This document shows positions 6,933 to 12,712 of a stretch of DNA of 12,712 nt, in pieces. Source of the DNA: Candidatus Caenarcanales bacterium (GTDB lineage Bacteria > Cyanobacteriota > Vampirovibrionia > Caenarcaniphilales > Caenarcanaceae); assembly GCA_947489925.1 (NCBI GenBank), contig CANLFK010000055.1:1-12712 (forward strand), written 5' to 3'. The notes beneath the pieces are model-generated. The model made no database searches, was not told the origin of the DNA, and was given only the letters and a program-made list of their open reading frames with translations. The first letter of the stretch is position 1. Each line of letters starts with the position of its first letter. A program made the position numbers and the translations under genes.

Positions 6933-7261
6933 AAAAGAATAATCCCTTTTTCAACAAACTCTTTCGTAAAAACACTGTTGAGTTCAATAAATTTAGAGTT
7001 CATTTGTTTTGTATGAACAATTAAATCAATTGGAAACACTTTTTCTAGTTCGTATAATTTTCTGGCATATTTTAAATAAATTTCACTTTTTTCTTTAAAG
7101 CTTTGCGGAATAAAATTATCTTTGGTAATAATATATAAATCTATATCGCTGTCTTTACGAGGATTTCCGTAAGCATAACTACCAAACAAAATTATCTTTT
7201 CTGGATCAAGCGGTTTTAAAGCTTCAATAATTTGATTTTTTATTTCATCTGGTAATTTCAT
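6929..7261 (-). CDS. MNT-type minimal nucleotidyltransferase, copy 2
   Basis: 110-residue pol-beta-fold nucleotidyltransferase of the kind paired with HEPN proteins. In studied MntA/HepT pairs the MNT partner neutralises the HEPN toxin by adding AMP to it. The active site is complete: GS at 27-28, ten residues, then D39-I-D41, and a third Asp79 in IDLIVHT. Residues 1-52 match copy 1 except at positions 6 and 35. From residue 53 on the two diverge sharply. Its ATG overlaps the stop of HEPN copy 1 (ATGA at 7258-7261) and its own stop overlaps the ATG of the broken HEPN copy 2, so translation of the whole array appears coupled. With its direct partner frameshifted, this copy may be an orphan or may serve the other HEPN. 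Confidence 0.9.
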   Translation of the reverse strand: MKLPDEIKNQIIEALKPLDPEKIILFGSYAYGNPRKDSDIDLYIITKDNFIPQSFKEKSEIYLKYARKLYELEKVFPIDLIVHTKQMNSKFIELNSVFTKEFVEKGIILL

Positions 7262-7398
7262 GGTTTTATATTACTATTTTGTTCTAATATTTTTTTCACT
7301 TGCTCGTAAATACTTAAAGCAAAATTATAAAATTCTTTAGCTTCTTCTACCGAAGGTTTACCATCCGGCAATAAACCAAATTCCGAAGGATAACGAGA
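7107..7398. repeat. Array repeat B (complete, 292 bp)
   Basis: Contains the first 52 or so codons of MNT copy 2 and the last 46 or so codons of HEPN copy 1, joined by the ATGA overlap. It shares near identity with repeat A over its MNT side and with repeat C over its HEPN side. It is the only copy carrying both sides in full. Confidence 0.85.
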
Positions 7399-7674
7399 GT
7401 CAGTATATAAGTCATTAATTTTATTTAATTGCTTTTCATTAATATTACTTAATGTAATCTTTGAAGAAACAATACTATATAGTCTCAACAAATTATGAGT
7501 TTTAATAATATCTAGTTTGAAATATTCAAAAACCGCCTTAAATGACTTTTCAATACTTTGCTGACAGAGGAAAGATGCAACAGAAGTCAAGTGTTGAAAA
7601 GGAAGTAATTTATCTACAGAATCCAAATCAATCCAAGCTGCCTTTAACCAATCTTGGGTAAATTTATCTGTCAT
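7258..7674 (-). CDS. HEPN-domain protein, copy 1 (intact)
   Basis: Helical HEPN protein of 138 residues, partner of the MNT nucleotidyltransferase. The features are W-L-K-A-A near the N-terminus, LCQQSIEKSFKAV (36-48), KTHNLLRLY (58-66) and SRYPSEFG (93-100), the order seen in the PF05168-type HEPN family. I see no Rx4-6H ribonuclease motif (R-Y-P-S-E-F-G has no His), so RNase activity as in HepT is doubtful. ATG at 7674 is preferred over the one at 7689: GGAG at 7684-7687 sits 9 nt upstream, and the resulting MTDKF...W start matches MTKQW of copy 2. It overlaps the MNT copy 1 stop by 11 nt. It is the only intact HEPN in the array. Confidence 0.9.
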   Translation of the reverse strand: MTDKFTQDWLKAAWIDLDSVDKLLPFQHLTSVASFLCQQSIEKSFKAVFEYFKLDIIKTHNLLRLYSIVSSKITLSNINEKQLNKINDLYTDSRYPSEFGLLPDGKPSVEEAKEFYNFALSIYEQVKKILEQNSNIKP

Positions 7675-7999
7675 AAAGTGATACTCCATTCTTTATTTGT
7701 TTAGCAAGCTGATTGTCAAACCTAAAAAATTGCTTATTAAATTCTTTAGTATGAACAATAATATCTATGTCTAAGTTTTTTCTTAAGGGAATTAATATTT
7801 CAGAAAATGCGGAGCGAACTCGACAAAAGTCAGCATAATTCTCTGGAATAAAATTATCTTTGGTAATAATATATAAATCTATATCGCTGTCTTTATGAGG
7901 ATTTCCGTAAGCATAACTACCAAACAAAATTATCTTTTCTGGATCAAGCGGTTTTAAAGCTTCAATAATTTGATTTTTTATTGCATCTGGTAATTTCAT
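7664..7999 (-). CDS. MNT-type minimal nucleotidyltransferase, copy 1
   Basis: 111-residue nucleotidyltransferase, first gene of the minus-strand array. The catalytic pattern is complete: G27-S28, then D39-S/I-D41 (KDSDIDLYII), then Asp79 in DIDIIVHT. Like its neighbour it has the short single-domain form typical of the antitoxin or modifying partner in MNT/HEPN pairs. The first 52 residues are nearly the same as copy 2 (Ala6 and His35 instead of Glu and Arg). The second half (ENYADFCRVRSAFSEIL onward) is distinct. No Shine-Dalgarno is visible; the bases before its ATG are a left-over HEPN 3' end (8000-8034), so the original leader or a preceding pair has been lost. It is divergent from atpG, and the promoter must lie within about 8035-8220. 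Confidence 0.9.
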   Translation of the reverse strand: MKLPDAIKNQIIEALKPLDPEKIILFGSYAYGNPHKDSDIDLYIITKDNFIPENYADFCRVRSAFSEILIPLRKNLDIDIIVHTKEFNKQFFRFDNQLAKQIKNGVSLYDR

Positions 8000-8034
8000 G
8001 GTTTTATATTACTATTTTGTTCTAATATTTTTTC
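7845..8034. repeat. Array repeat A (truncated on the HEPN side)
   Basis: Matches repeat B (offset 738) with about three mismatches over 190 bp: the first 52 codons of MNT copy 1 plus only the last dozen codons of a vanished HEPN gene (EKILEQNSNIKP in the minus strand, 8000-8034). Homology stops at 8034, giving the right edge of the array. Confidence 0.85.
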
Positions 8035-8198
8035 ATAATACTAGTGAAAGGAATTTATTTATTTCTCTTGCCACAGTCATCATTTTCAGCTAAAAAAACA
8101 GGATTCTCCCAAAAGCTTATTAATTAATAAATAAAATTAAATTAAAAATCTTAGCCATTTACAAGATTGATAATTTAAAATCATTAATGAAAAAATTT

Positions 8199-8204
8199 TA
8201 TAAT
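8199..8204 (+). promoter_or_regulatory. Possible -10 element for atpG
   Basis: Exact TATAAT, 16 nt before the atpG ATG. TTGATA at 8167 is too far (26 nt) to be its -35, and the sequence at 17 nt is poor. If used, the leader would be only about 10 nt, in line with the absence of a Shine-Dalgarno. The remainder of 8035-8198 is AT-rich with no gene. Confidence 0.3.
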
Positions 8205-8220
8205 CATTTAAATTAAAGTT

Positions 8221-9156
8221 ATGTCCTCAAATCGCAAAGATATTAAAAGTCGCATAAAAACGGTTCAGAATACACAAAAAGTTACTAAGTCGATGAAATT
8301 AATTGCCATTATTAAATTAAAGCAATTACAAAATTTATTGAATCTATCAAAAGAATACACAAAGCAAGTTGCAAATTTAATTCAAAAATCATTTAAACAA
8401 ATTCAAAAAGACTCTTTAGACCAAAGTCAATTGACAAATTTGATTAAAAATAATATTAAACCTGAAAAAGCCTATAAACTTTTTATTATAGTTTCTTCGG
8501 ATCGTGGCTTATGTGGGCCTTTTAACTCTCATTTATTCAAATCATTATTACATGATATTCCAGCCAATAGCCCGAAAGTCAAGTTTATAGTTTTGGGCAA
8601 TAAAGCTATTAATTTTATTCAAAAAACATATGGGGAAAATAGTATTACTAAAAAATATGGCAATTTGTCATTAGTGCCAGATAAACAATTAGTAAGCGAA
8701 ATTACCGAATTTATAAAAACTGAATTTTTAAACGGAAAAATTATTTCGGCTCAAATTTATTTTAATAGCTTTGTCTCAATGGTGAAATCAGAAATTCAAG
8801 ACCATTTTCTATTACCTTTCAACCAAATAATTGATGAATTTCAAAGTATTAATAAAAAACAAATTAACCCTGTCTCCACAAACTATTCAGAAACAGAATC
8901 AGATATAAAATTTGAGCCACATTTAGCCAAAACACTAGAAATTCTTTTACCTTTATATATTGAAAATACTATTTATCAAGCTTTAATTGCTAGTCGTGCT
9001 GGAGAATTAGCTAATCGTGTAAATGCAATGACAGCCGCTACTGATAATGCAAATACCCTAATCTCTCAATTAACACTTACCTATAATAAAGCTCGTCAAG
9101 CTTCCATCACACAAGAAATTTCAGAAATTGTAGCTGGAGCAGAATCTTTAGTCTAA
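8221..9156 (+). CDS. atpG: F1F0 ATP synthase gamma subunit
   Basis: Central rotor stalk of F1, coupling proton or sodium flow through F0 to ATP synthesis in the alpha3beta3 head, on the cytoplasmic side of the membrane. At 311 residues it is within family range. The N-terminal coiled-coil helix starts DIKSRIKTVQNTQKVTKSMK (7-26). SSDRGLCGPFN (92-102) is the conserved core strand and loop. The C-terminal helix has YQALIASRAGELANRVNAM (252-270), TDNANTLISQLTLTYNKARQ (274-293) and ITQEISEIVAGAESL. The usual S-E-H-a-a-R-M here reads A-G-E-L-A-N-R-V. It stands alone: no alpha, beta, delta or epsilon gene adjoins it, unlike the common atp operon order, so its expression must be matched to the others from a separate promoter. 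Confidence 0.97.
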   Translation: MSSNRKDIKSRIKTVQNTQKVTKSMKLIAIIKLKQLQNLLNLSKEYTKQVANLIQKSFKQIQKDSLDQSQLTNLIKNNIKPEKAYKLFIIVSSDRGLCGPFNSHLFKSLLHDIPANSPKVKFIVLGNKAINFIQKTYGENSITKKYGNLSLVPDKQLVSEITEFIKTEFLNGKIISAQIYFNSFVSMVKSEIQDHFLLPFNQIIDEFQSINKKQINPVSTNYSETESDIKFEPHLAKTLEILLPLYIENTIYQALIASRAGELANRVNAMTAATDNANTLISQLTLTYNKARQASITQEISEIVAGAESLV

Positions 9157-9257
9157 ATTATAATTTGTTCCAAGTTTCTGGATTTGTAAATAAAATTAGT
9201 GTAATTAAAACTTCTTAGTTAAAATTTACAATGTTTTATTAAATTAATAAATAATTT

Positions 9258-9344
9258 GGAGAAGTGCCAGAGTGGCTGAATGGCGTCGCCTCGAAAGCGA
9301 ATGGGTTCGCAAGAGCCACGGGGGTTCAAATCCCTCCTTCTCCG
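9258..9344 (+). tRNA. tRNA-Ser(CGA)
   Basis: 87 nt, class II fold. The acceptor GGAGAAG pairs with CTTCTCC, with discriminator G. The anticodon loop is CTCGAAA, so the anticodon is CGA (reads UCG). The anticodon stem has four good pairs and a G-A at the outer position. The long variable arm GGTTC-GCAA-GAGCC is diagnostic for serine. The T arm is GGGGG-TTCAAAT-CCCTC. CCA is not encoded, so it must be added after transcription. A run of five T follows. Confidence 0.97.
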
Positions 9345-9370
9345 TTTTTAGCTTTATTAACTTTTATCAT

Positions 9371-9650
9371 TTTTTGGCTTTTGCTTCACAGAGAACAAAT
9401 TTTTTGAATAAAGCTCTCTCAAAGCCAAAAGACAAAGCCTAAAGTATCTGTGTCATCTTTTAATCTGCGTCCATCCGTGATTCAGAAAAAAAGAACAAAG
9501 CACTTAATATTCCAGCTTTCGGTACAGTTTTCTTAAGAAACAATGTTTGAATTTAGGTCTGAATCGCAGATTGGCACAGATAACACGGATTTCACAGATA
9601 TTTTATTCATAGTTTCTTCAACCAAAATAAAGCTCTCTCAAAGCCAAAAG
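9371..9650. repeat. Non-coding composite repeat element
   Basis: Two exact 25-nt direct copies (9407-9431 and 9626-9650, beginning AATAAAGCTCTCTC) flank a pair of inverted arms (about 9445-9486 and 9558-9600). The arms share TCTGAATC/GATTCAGA and are built from related words such as CGCAGAT, CACAGAT, CACGGAT. TTTTGGCTTT at 9372-9381 is the inverse of AAAGCCAAAA at 9421-9430 and again at 9640-9649, so the element has 10-bp inverted ends. No ORF lies inside. It could be a MITE-like or other interspersed intergenic repeat. I recall similar ATCTGCG/CACAGAT strings between genes in other bacteria, but cannot verify this here. Confidence 0.55.
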
Positions 9651-9658
9651 CATATTTT

Positions 9659-9841
9659 CTAACTCTGATGATTATTTTTTTCTAATTCTACTTGTGGTGG
9701 CAGTGAATCTGGGGAAAGCTTAAAAGTAAGTGCTTGTACTCTCTTGGTCATTTGATCTAGAAAATTACAACAGTCAGTTTTTTCAGGAGTTGGGGTACTT
9801 GCATTACTCTTAGGAGAAGTTTTAAAAGGAGGAATAAGTAC
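9659..9841 (-). other. Possible gene remnant without a start codon
   Basis: An open frame of 60 codons on the minus strand, closed by TAG at 9659-9661 and bounded upstream by TAG at 9842-9844. It reads like protein: IPPFKTSPKSNASTPTPEKT, then DQMTKRVQALTFKLSPDSLP, with an amphipathic stretch and Ser/Thr/Pro linker. It has no ATG before the middle and no ribosome binding site, so it may be the 3' end of a decayed gene or chance. Confidence 0.25.
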
Positions 9842-10096
9842 CTAAACAAAAGAAATATGGTATTTTATGCCGATGGAATTTAATATTTCATTGAGTGAGT
9901 GCTTGTCTCATTCTCTTTTTTTACCACACTTTTAATGTCTTCTTACTTAACAGGATTGGTAACTTTCATTTTAGATGGAATAATTAAGATTTAATTTATA
10001 ATTATTGTATTGAAGTTAATTCATACAGTCAAGTTTAAATATGGAATACACAATACATTAGCCACTAATAAGTATAAAAATATTAAACTTTAAATT
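9842..10096. other. Gene-free leader region upstream of the FliI-type ATPase
   Basis: AT-rich stretch with no ORF of note. It must contain the promoter for the gene at 10097, but I see no convincing -35/-10 pair, and there is no Shine-Dalgarno before the ATG (…ACTTTAAATT). Confidence 0.4.
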
Positions 10097-11437
10097 ATGG
10101 ATTATTTACAACAAATTTTAAAATTACTCGAAAATCAATCAGCTAATATACTCAGCCATGAAAAGCTTAGTCGTTGGGTTGGTTCTGTTAGTAAAATTGT
10201 GGGCTTAATGATTGAAAGCCGCATACCAGGTGCTACCATCGGAGAATTATGTGAAATTGTAACTGATACTGGTGAAAGACGATTAGCTGAAGTGGTTGGC
10301 TTTAAAGGTGAAATTAGTATTTTGCTTTTGCTTGGTGCTGGTGGCGGACTTCATCAGGGTAGTAAAGTATATCCAATGGGTAAAACTCTGCAAGTTCCAG
10401 TCGGAGAAGGGCTTTTAGGACGAATTATTGACTCTCTTGGGCGTCCTCTTGATAATAAACCAATTGAAAAAATTAAAGAATGGCGTGGAATTGATGCTGA
10501 TCCGCCTGAAGCATATGGTAGACCAAGAATTGATGAAGTATTTTCAACTGGTGTCAGAGCTATAGATGGGCTTTTAACTTTAGGAGTTGGTCAGAGAGTA
10601 GGTTTATTTGCTGGTTCAGGAGTCGGTAAATCTACTTTGATGGGCATGATTGCCAGATATAGTGATGCCCAAGTTAATGTAATTGCTCTGGTCGGTGAGC
10701 GGGGGAGGGAAGTACAAGATTTTATTGAAGAAAGCTTAGGTGAAGAAGGTCTGAAAAAATCGGTGGCTGTCATTGCTACATCAGATCAACCAGCTATGTT
10801 TCGTCTAAAATGTTTGTATACAGCCACCACTATTGCAGAGTATTTTCGAGATCAAGGTAATAAAGTTCTTTTGATGGTTGATTCGGTTACCAGAACAGCC
10901 ATGGCTGGCAGAGAAGTTGGTTTATCAATTGGAGAACCACCAACCATGAAAGGTTATACACCTTCGGTTTTTGCAATGCTGCCAAGAATACTTGAAAGGG
11001 CTGGTCGTTCCAAATTAGGTTCAATTACAGCGGTTTATAGCACTTTGGTAGATGGAGATGATTTTAATGAGCCGATTGCTGATACAGTGCGAGGAATTTT
11101 AGACGGACATATTTTATTATCAAGAGATATTGCCGCTAAAAACCATTTTCCAGCCATTAATATTTTAGGCTCGGTCAGTCGATTATTTAATGAATTAGCT
11201 GAAAAAGAACATAAAGCTTCAGCTGGAGACTTTCGGAACTTAATGGCTACTTATCAAAAGTCAGAAGATTTAATTACAATTGGTGCTTATACAAAGGGAA
11301 CTGATGCCAGATTAGACAGAGCAATTGATTTGCAAGATCCAATTAATGATTTTTTAAAACAAGCTACTCATTCACCAGTTGGTTTTGATGAAAGTATAAA
11401 ATCTTTAAATACAATTTCAGCATATGGCAAAAACTAA
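10097..11437 (+). CDS. fliI: FliI/SctN-family export ATPase (flagellar or type III secretion)
   Basis: Hexameric ATPase at the base of the flagellar or injectisome export gate, which unfolds and delivers substrates. The 446 residues match the family. Residues 25-95 are the N-terminal beta-barrel. The catalytic domain has FAGSGVGKST (171-180, Walker A), VGERGREVQDFIEE (199-212) with catalytic Glu, LLMVDSVTR (258-266, Walker B), GEPPTMKGYTPSVFA (279-293) and GILDGHILLSR (333-343), with SVSRL (359-363) carrying a likely Arg finger. Residues 370-446 form the helical C-terminus. The AGSGVGKST, DQG and IGEPP-x-x-KGY words favour FliI over SctN, but both subfamilies share most of this. It is not an F1 beta or Rho protein, as the RxID/NGLLTxGxGQR block shows. 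Neither fliH nor fliJ, its usual neighbours, is present. It converges on the next gene with 17 nt between. Confidence 0.9.
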   Translation: MDYLQQILKLLENQSANILSHEKLSRWVGSVSKIVGLMIESRIPGATIGELCEIVTDTGERRLAEVVGFKGEISILLLLGAGGGLHQGSKVYPMGKTLQVPVGEGLLGRIIDSLGRPLDNKPIEKIKEWRGIDADPPEAYGRPRIDEVFSTGVRAIDGLLTLGVGQRVGLFAGSGVGKSTLMGMIARYSDAQVNVIALVGERGREVQDFIEESLGEEGLKKSVAVIATSDQPAMFRLKCLYTATTIAEYFRDQGNKVLLMVDSVTRTAMAGREVGLSIGEPPTMKGYTPSVFAMLPRILERAGRSKLGSITAVYSTLVDGDDFNEPIADTVRGILDGHILLSRDIAAKNHFPAINILGSVSRLFNELAEKEHKASAGDFRNLMATYQKSEDLITIGAYTKGTDARLDRAIDLQDPINDFLKQATHSPVGFDESIKSLNTISAYGKN

Positions 11438-11454
11438 ATTAGTGAAAGAGGTTT

Positions 11455-12582
11455 TTAGTTTTTTTTCTCTTCGGTAATTACATTTGTTTTCACTTTTCCT
11501 CTTCGCCATAAGCCACTTAATAAGCCCAAGCCCAAAGTTAAAACAATTAAAAATGAATATCTCCGCACTGAGCCACCCAAGGTAGAGGCAATTAAACCAA
11601 GCAAAAAGCAGCTAATATATATTATTAACATTGTTGTTTTCACCGATAAACCAGCCTTCAAAATCCTATGATGAATATGGTCAGAGTCTGGCTGCATAAC
11701 TGGTTTTTTATTAATAAATCGTCGGACAATTGTAAATAAAGTTTCAAAAAGTGGAAAACTAAAAGCAATAACTACTACTGAACCCACTGTTGCTGTATTT
11801 GCATTCCCCGAAAGCCCAGCCACCGCAACTGCCCCTAAAGTAAAGCCCAAAAAATAAGCCCCTGCATCACCCAAAAATATACGAGCTGGATTATGATTAG
11901 AACGCAAAAAGCCCATTGTTGCACCCGCTAAAGTTGCTGACAGTAAAGCACCAGCTGGTTGCAGAATTTTACTATCTAATAAAATTGCCCATAAAGACAA
12001 AGCGGCAATTAAAGCTACTCCGCCAGCAACACCATCTAGCCCATCAATTAAATTTAAAGCATTAGTAATTAAAACCAACCAACCGACTGTAATAATAAAG
12101 CTTAAAATTGGATCAAGCTCAAAAACTCGTGAATCAGAAAGGTGAAGGAAAAATAATGGATTAACCAAAAACTTAACCTGCACTTTACATAGCCAAGCCA
12201 CAATTGCCGAAAAAATTTGAGCTATTAACTTGACAGTAGCAGGCAAAGGAGAAATATCATCTAATAAACCAACAAAGAAAATTAAAGTACCGCCAGCCAA
12301 AATACCTAATAGCTCAAACCGAGCAAAGCCACTAGGAGTATATCTGCCATATAAAATAATAAAAAATAATGATGTAATTAAAAGACTAATATAAATAGCA
12401 ATACCGCCCAGCCTTGGAACTGGATCTTTATGTATATGTCTACCGCCAGGTTTGTCTAATAAATTCAATTTAACTGCTCTTTCACAGATTAAAGGCGTTA
12501 AAAACAAAGATGAAATTAAAGCTAAAGCAAATGCTAATAACTGTGAATCATGTAATTCTGGCAAAAAAGAAGTGAATTTCAT
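11455..12582 (-). CDS. wecA: UDP-GlcNAc:undecaprenyl-phosphate GlcNAc-1-phosphate transferase (WecA/TagO family)
   Basis: Polytopic membrane enzyme that attaches a sugar phosphate to undecaprenyl phosphate, the first step in making wall-linked or surface polysaccharides. The 375-residue protein has about ten or eleven hydrophobic segments, and cytoplasmic loops hold the family motifs: DKPGGRHIHKDPVPRLGG (43-60), GLLDD (105-109, Mg-binding Asp pair), NALNLIDGLDG (174-184), RIFLGDAGAYFLGF (234-247) and HIHHR (302-306). The HxHH motif separates WecA/TagO/TuaO-type enzymes from MraY, so GlcNAc (or a related HexNAc) is the expected sugar. The third motif has Ala where Ser is common (GDxGS), a form I associate with cyanobacterial homologues. 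No Shine-Dalgarno precedes the ATG. The C-terminus is Lys/Glu-rich. No other polysaccharide gene is seen in the window; 12583-12712 upstream is AT-rich and gene-free. Confidence 0.93.
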   Translation of the reverse strand: MKFTSFLPELHDSQLLAFALALISSLFLTPLICERAVKLNLLDKPGGRHIHKDPVPRLGGIAIYISLLITSLFFIILYGRYTPSGFARFELLGILAGGTLIFFVGLLDDISPLPATVKLIAQIFSAIVAWLCKVQVKFLVNPLFFLHLSDSRVFELDPILSFIITVGWLVLITNALNLIDGLDGVAGGVALIAALSLWAILLDSKILQPAGALLSATLAGATMGFLRSNHNPARIFLGDAGAYFLGFTLGAVAVAGLSGNANTATVGSVVVIAFSFPLFETLFTIVRRFINKKPVMQPDSDHIHHRILKAGLSVKTTMLIIYISCFLLGLIASTLGGSVRRYSFLIVLTLGLGLLSGLWRRGKVKTNVITEEKKN

Positions 12583-12712
12583 AAATTAAAAATGACTAAT
12601 GCTTTTATTTTGATAGTTTATTTCAAATTCGGAAAAACTTCATACAACTGTTTTATTACAAAAAATAAATAAAATAATTTATAGATTTAAATAAAAATTA
12701 TAAGTTGTAATT

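Noticed and set aside
6453..8034. CRISPR-like array suggested by repeats and equal-length spacers
   Set aside because: Repeats are 185-292 bp and coding, and the spacers are 445 bp and coding; this is a gene array, not CRISPR.
8117..8130. 14-bp palindrome TTATTAATTAATAA between the MNT array and atpG
   Set aside because: Could be an operator, but it is only A and T in very AT-rich DNA, so chance is a sufficient explanation.
9826..9832. Perfect Shine-Dalgarno AAGGAGG on the plus strand
   Set aside because: No ATG, GTG or TTG follows at a usable distance and no ORF of length begins here; on the other strand it falls in the possible gene remnant.
11443..11474. Possible bidirectional terminator between the FliI-type ATPase and wecA
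   Set aside because: Only about five pairs (AAGAG/CTCTT) can form and no T-run follows on either strand.

Overview
The window is AT-rich and comes from a bacterium with a peptidoglycan wall. It holds a bifunctional penicillin-binding protein, an NlpC/P60 wall hydrolase, a WecA/TagO-type lipid-linked sugar transferase, an F1 ATP synthase gamma subunit, ThyX instead of ThyA, and an ATPase of the flagellar/type III secretion family. The tRNA-Ser has no encoded CCA. The WecA-like protein reads GDAGAYFLGF, which reminds me of cyanobacterial homologues. With ThyX, the lone atpG and the FliI-type ATPase, a non-photosynthetic relative of Cyanobacteria (Vampirovibrionia/Melainabacteria-like) is a reasonable but unproven guess.

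Layout. At 1-3571 there is a plus-strand run of class A PBP (start lies left of the window), a Sfp-type phosphopantetheinyl transferase whose likely TTG start is 1 nt after the PBP stop, and thyX. Converging on thyX is a minus-strand gene (3579-4751) of unknown function with a Pro-rich linker and a tract of nine C in its coding strand. At 5076-6462 are a small low-complexity ORF and a secreted NlpC/P60 endopeptidase with an acidic, Tyr-rich tail. At 6453-8034 (minus strand) is a tandem array of MNT nucleotidyltransferase/HEPN pairs. atpG (8221-9156), a tRNA-Ser (9258-9344) and a non-coding repeat element (9371-9650) follow. The window closes with a FliI/SctN-type ATPase (10097-11437) convergent with the WecA/TagO-like transferase (11455-12582).

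The most unusual region is the MNT/HEPN array. Three copies (two truncated) of a near-identical segment span the HEPN 3' end and the MNT 5' end. Between them lie two cassettes of almost equal length (445 and 446 bp) but very different sequence, each coding for the MNT C-terminal half plus the HEPN N-terminal part. This looks like a modular toxin-antitoxin-like locus that keeps shared ends and exchanges its middle. One HEPN copy is broken by a single extra base, and a third MNT is a 24-codon stub against the NlpC gene.

The second notable signal is the nine-C tract, the only such G/C homopolymer in the window. A shift of one base either way stops translation within about ten codons, so it is a candidate phase-variable switch.
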